A stretch of DNA of 64,000 nucleotides from Anisakis pegreffii (Eukaryota; Nematoda; Chromadorea; Rhabditida; Anisakidae), in the NCBI GenBank assembly GCA_035041965.1, contig JAPYMA010001963.1:62001-126000 (forward strand), in the 5' to 3' direction. Positions 61,715 through 64,000 of this stretch are shown one piece after another. Under the pieces are notes generated by a model. The model was not told the DNA's origin, made no database searches, and saw only the letters and a list, made by a program, of their open reading frames with translations. Position 1 is the first letter of the stretch. Each line of letters begins with the position of its first letter. A program made the position numbers and the translations under genes.

Positions 61715-63131
61715 ACCCAACGATTGCTGTTCACAAACTGAAAAAATGAAAGAGTTTCAACGACGCGATTCAAATGGCACTGTGTTCCACAGAAGTTGAA
61801 TTACCGATGACATTAGCTCGTATCTTACGGATGTCGCAACAAAATGTTAAAACTGCTCCAATATTACAGAGCACTGCACACAGATTATTTCGCGAATAAC
61901 ATTACGAGGACAAGGACGTAAGGGTTTTTCTGCTGGAATCACGTCAATCCCAATTACGAGCTATAAATTCCACACATCTGCATCATGTGAACTGAACAAA
62001 TCAATTACTGAAAATTAGTAATTATCTAATTTCAATTTCACTCTTTGCAGACATCCAAATTGCGAACCAAAACACTTACCAGTGCGATTGCGAACTGCCG
62101 TAGAAAACAATTTTTGAATGCTAACATCCGTTTGTAGTCACTATATTGTACATGACACAAGGAATGAGACCTATCTAGCAATACAAAATAGATAAGATGG
62201 AGACAGAGTGAGGATGAAAAACAATCAAGCAATCAAATCAATCAAGAAACAAGCAGTTGACCGATGTTCGCCTTTCCAAGCTTAGATCACGAAAACGGTG
62301 GAGTGCACTTGATTCCTGTGAAATTATCTCGAATTTTATGGTAGATTTGCGAGGCATTCCTCGATTACGCCATTTCAAGTTTCAAATTAATTTGCTCTGT
62401 TTATTGTGAGCCAAATGTATGAAAACATTGCTCAGTTATTTTGGTTAGTAAACCAAATGTTCATAGATGTAAAAGGAAACAGAGTTCATGCGGAACAGGG
62501 ATGTGAATGTTATGGATAATGTTGTTAATCTTGCACAACACCTAAAACTAAACTGGAACTAATTGCCACTGTAGAAAACGTCGAATTTCCCTCTGATAAG
62601 TCTATCGCTCAGATTAATTCTCCTCTTTTGTCAACCTTTTGATTCAGTCTTCTCAAATGGTTTATCATCCTTTAATCAGAAACTGCATCATCAACAACAA
62701 AGAGTGCACTTTCGGTACTCAACTTCTCATCAGTAGCGCTGTTTTGATAGGAATGTGTTGATGACCACGATCACAAGGCATAAAGCATAATCATTTGTCA
62801 CAAGTGATGTATGATATCATCGCTTTCGCTCGTTTATCAATGATAAGAAACGTTCTGTTGTCAGTCATCAACAAGCCTCACCATATGACATTTCCTTTCA
62901 TCAAACATCACTGCAAAACATGCTTAAAGATCATCACTCAACGGCCATATCACTTACCAGTATTATACTATTCATTGTGATCATCTGAAATGGTCTCAGC
63001 TCTACGCAAATATTCCAGTCGATAATAGAAACGCAGATTTTGTACAATTGCAAAACGTCTGGTTTTTGTGAGGATTCTGCTGCATCATTGTTCAATATTC
63101 GAACAAATTCCAAATCGCGACAGCTGCCGGA
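61715..63131. other. Divergent spacer between capping protein and sugar-transporter genes
   Basis: The two genes point away from each other, so both promoters lie here. No further gene, RNA or repeat was recognised. The frame at 62795-62980 has no supporting motif. Confidence 0.5.
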
Positions 63132-64000
63132 ATGCCAAAAATAATAAAATATTTAGCCTATCGAACTCAATTTGAAGAGCTCAAAGAGCATCTCACTGTG
63201 GTTATCAGTCTCATTTTGATCACCCTGCTGACGATAGCTCCTGTCGGATATCATGTCGTTGTGCTGAATGTTCCTGAAAAGGTCTGTTCTCTGAAATTAC
63301 TTGCAGACAGCAACAGAGATTGCTCATTTATGAGCAGTGACCTCAATCATTCGCGAAAATATTAGAGAATCACTGGTTTTTCACCATAAATTCAACATAT
63401 TCGTCTCCTTATTTACAGTGTTTATGTAGCGAGCCACATAGCGAAAGCTCTCGTAATGTTGTTCTCAACCCCTGCAAGAGCTGGTAACAACGGTTCTAGT
63501 GATAGCTAGAGCTACCAACAATATCCTTGTCCGGTCATCTCTCATGCAAAACGACCTGCAGCTCAATTCAATGAGACCGAGTGCAGGCACTGAAAATGGC
63601 GTTGCTTGAAGAGACACTCAATCAGAGGAAGATTTTTTTAATCGCTCCCGCAATTTTAACTCGTTTTTTGCTTAGTGTCATTGCTTCAGGTGATTCAGAA
63701 TGCGTTGAATATGAGCATGTACAAAAGTTTCAAATGGTCTATGAATGAAGCAGAAATCAGCGTGTTTTGGTAGGTTCTGCTCACTTATCAACTTATCATT
63801 CAGCTTACTCCACCAACCATTAATACTTTTATTAACACCGTCATCGCTGATTTCTATGAGTGTTTAACACTTAGAAGAAGTGACTTCACTCCAGTACAAT
63901 TCAAAAGTATTTAAGGTCCGTAGCAGTATCATGTCAAAGTGTTGGTGCATTATTGGCTTGTTTATTTATCGTACCATTGATGAATCGACACGGAACAAAA
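63132..64000 (+). CDS. GLUT-like major-facilitator sugar transporter, 5' part, cut by window end
   Basis: Exons seen: 63132-63281, 63690-63769, 63916 onward to the window end, with phases that agree. Residues about 20-45 form TM1 (LTVVISLILITLLTIAPVGYH), followed by the first extracellular loop (VIQNALNMSMYKSF, ISVFW). TM2 runs into the loop motif PLMNRHGTK, matching the G-x-x-x-x-x-R-x-G-x-K signature between TM2 and TM3 of the sugar-porter family. The layout and intron positions suit the SLC2/GLUT group of facilitative hexose transporters. The substrate cannot be told from this part. The ATG at 63132 is the first in frame; the remaining transmembrane segments lie beyond the window. Confidence 0.8.

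Noticed and set aside
1..64000. Bacterial-type systems such as CRISPR arrays, operons, phage or defence islands
   Set aside because: The window is intron-rich eukaryotic DNA; no direct-repeat spacer arrays or operon-like gene runs were seen.

Overview
The window looks like nuclear DNA of a nematode with a fairly large genome. It is AT-rich and gene-poor. The genes are cut into many small exons by long GT-AG introns, 3' splice sites are often TTTCAG-like, and several start codons lie 2-26 bases after an acceptor-like CAG/TAG with no exon visible upstream, as expected of spliced-leader trans-splicing. The species cannot be named from the sequence. All gene models below were built by hand: exons were chosen so that splice phases agree and the joined protein matches a family. 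No search was run.

Layout. 0.9-7.4 kb (minus): a complete cyclic-nucleotide-gated channel (15 exons, 634 aa). 9.1-13.8 kb (minus): a FMRFamide-receptor-like GPCR (6 exons, 344 aa). 13.8-27.6 kb: about 13.8 kb with no recognisable gene, holding a fold-back element and small repeats. 27.6-37.4 kb: two BPI/LBP-type lipid-binding proteins arranged head to head, 515 aa on minus and 658 aa on plus, with 328 bp between their start codons. 38.5-39.6 kb (minus): the 3' part of an unrecognised single-pass membrane protein. 40.1-41.9 kb (plus): IMP4, a U3 snoRNP subunit (291 aa). 44.0-52.9 kb (plus): an NF-kB p105/p100-like protein (10 exons, 735 aa) with an IPT-like segment, ankyrin repeats and a death domain but no visible Rel DNA-binding domain. 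Nested on the opposite strand in its fourth intron is a HutF-type formimidoylglutamate deiminase (7 exons, 431 aa). 55.2-57.2 kb (minus): an unrecognised Cys-rich type I membrane protein (255 aa modelled). 59.2-61.7 kb (minus): F-actin capping protein alpha (7 exons, 286 aa). 63.1-64.0 kb (plus): the start of a GLUT-like sugar transporter cut by the window end.

The genes are a mixture of sensory signalling (CNG channel, peptide GPCR), lipid-binding or innate-immunity-like proteins (BPI pair, p105-like) and housekeeping (IMP4, capping protein). They do not form one pathway. Several non-autonomous DNA transposons sit in introns, including a 475-bp GC-rich hAT-like element with an 8-bp target duplication and a fold-back element built of short GACA/TTTGCC units.

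The most interesting points are the p105-like gene that seems to have lost its DNA-binding half, its nested hutF gene, and a CNG channel whose cyclic-nucleotide-binding pocket lacks the usual Arg-Thr pair.
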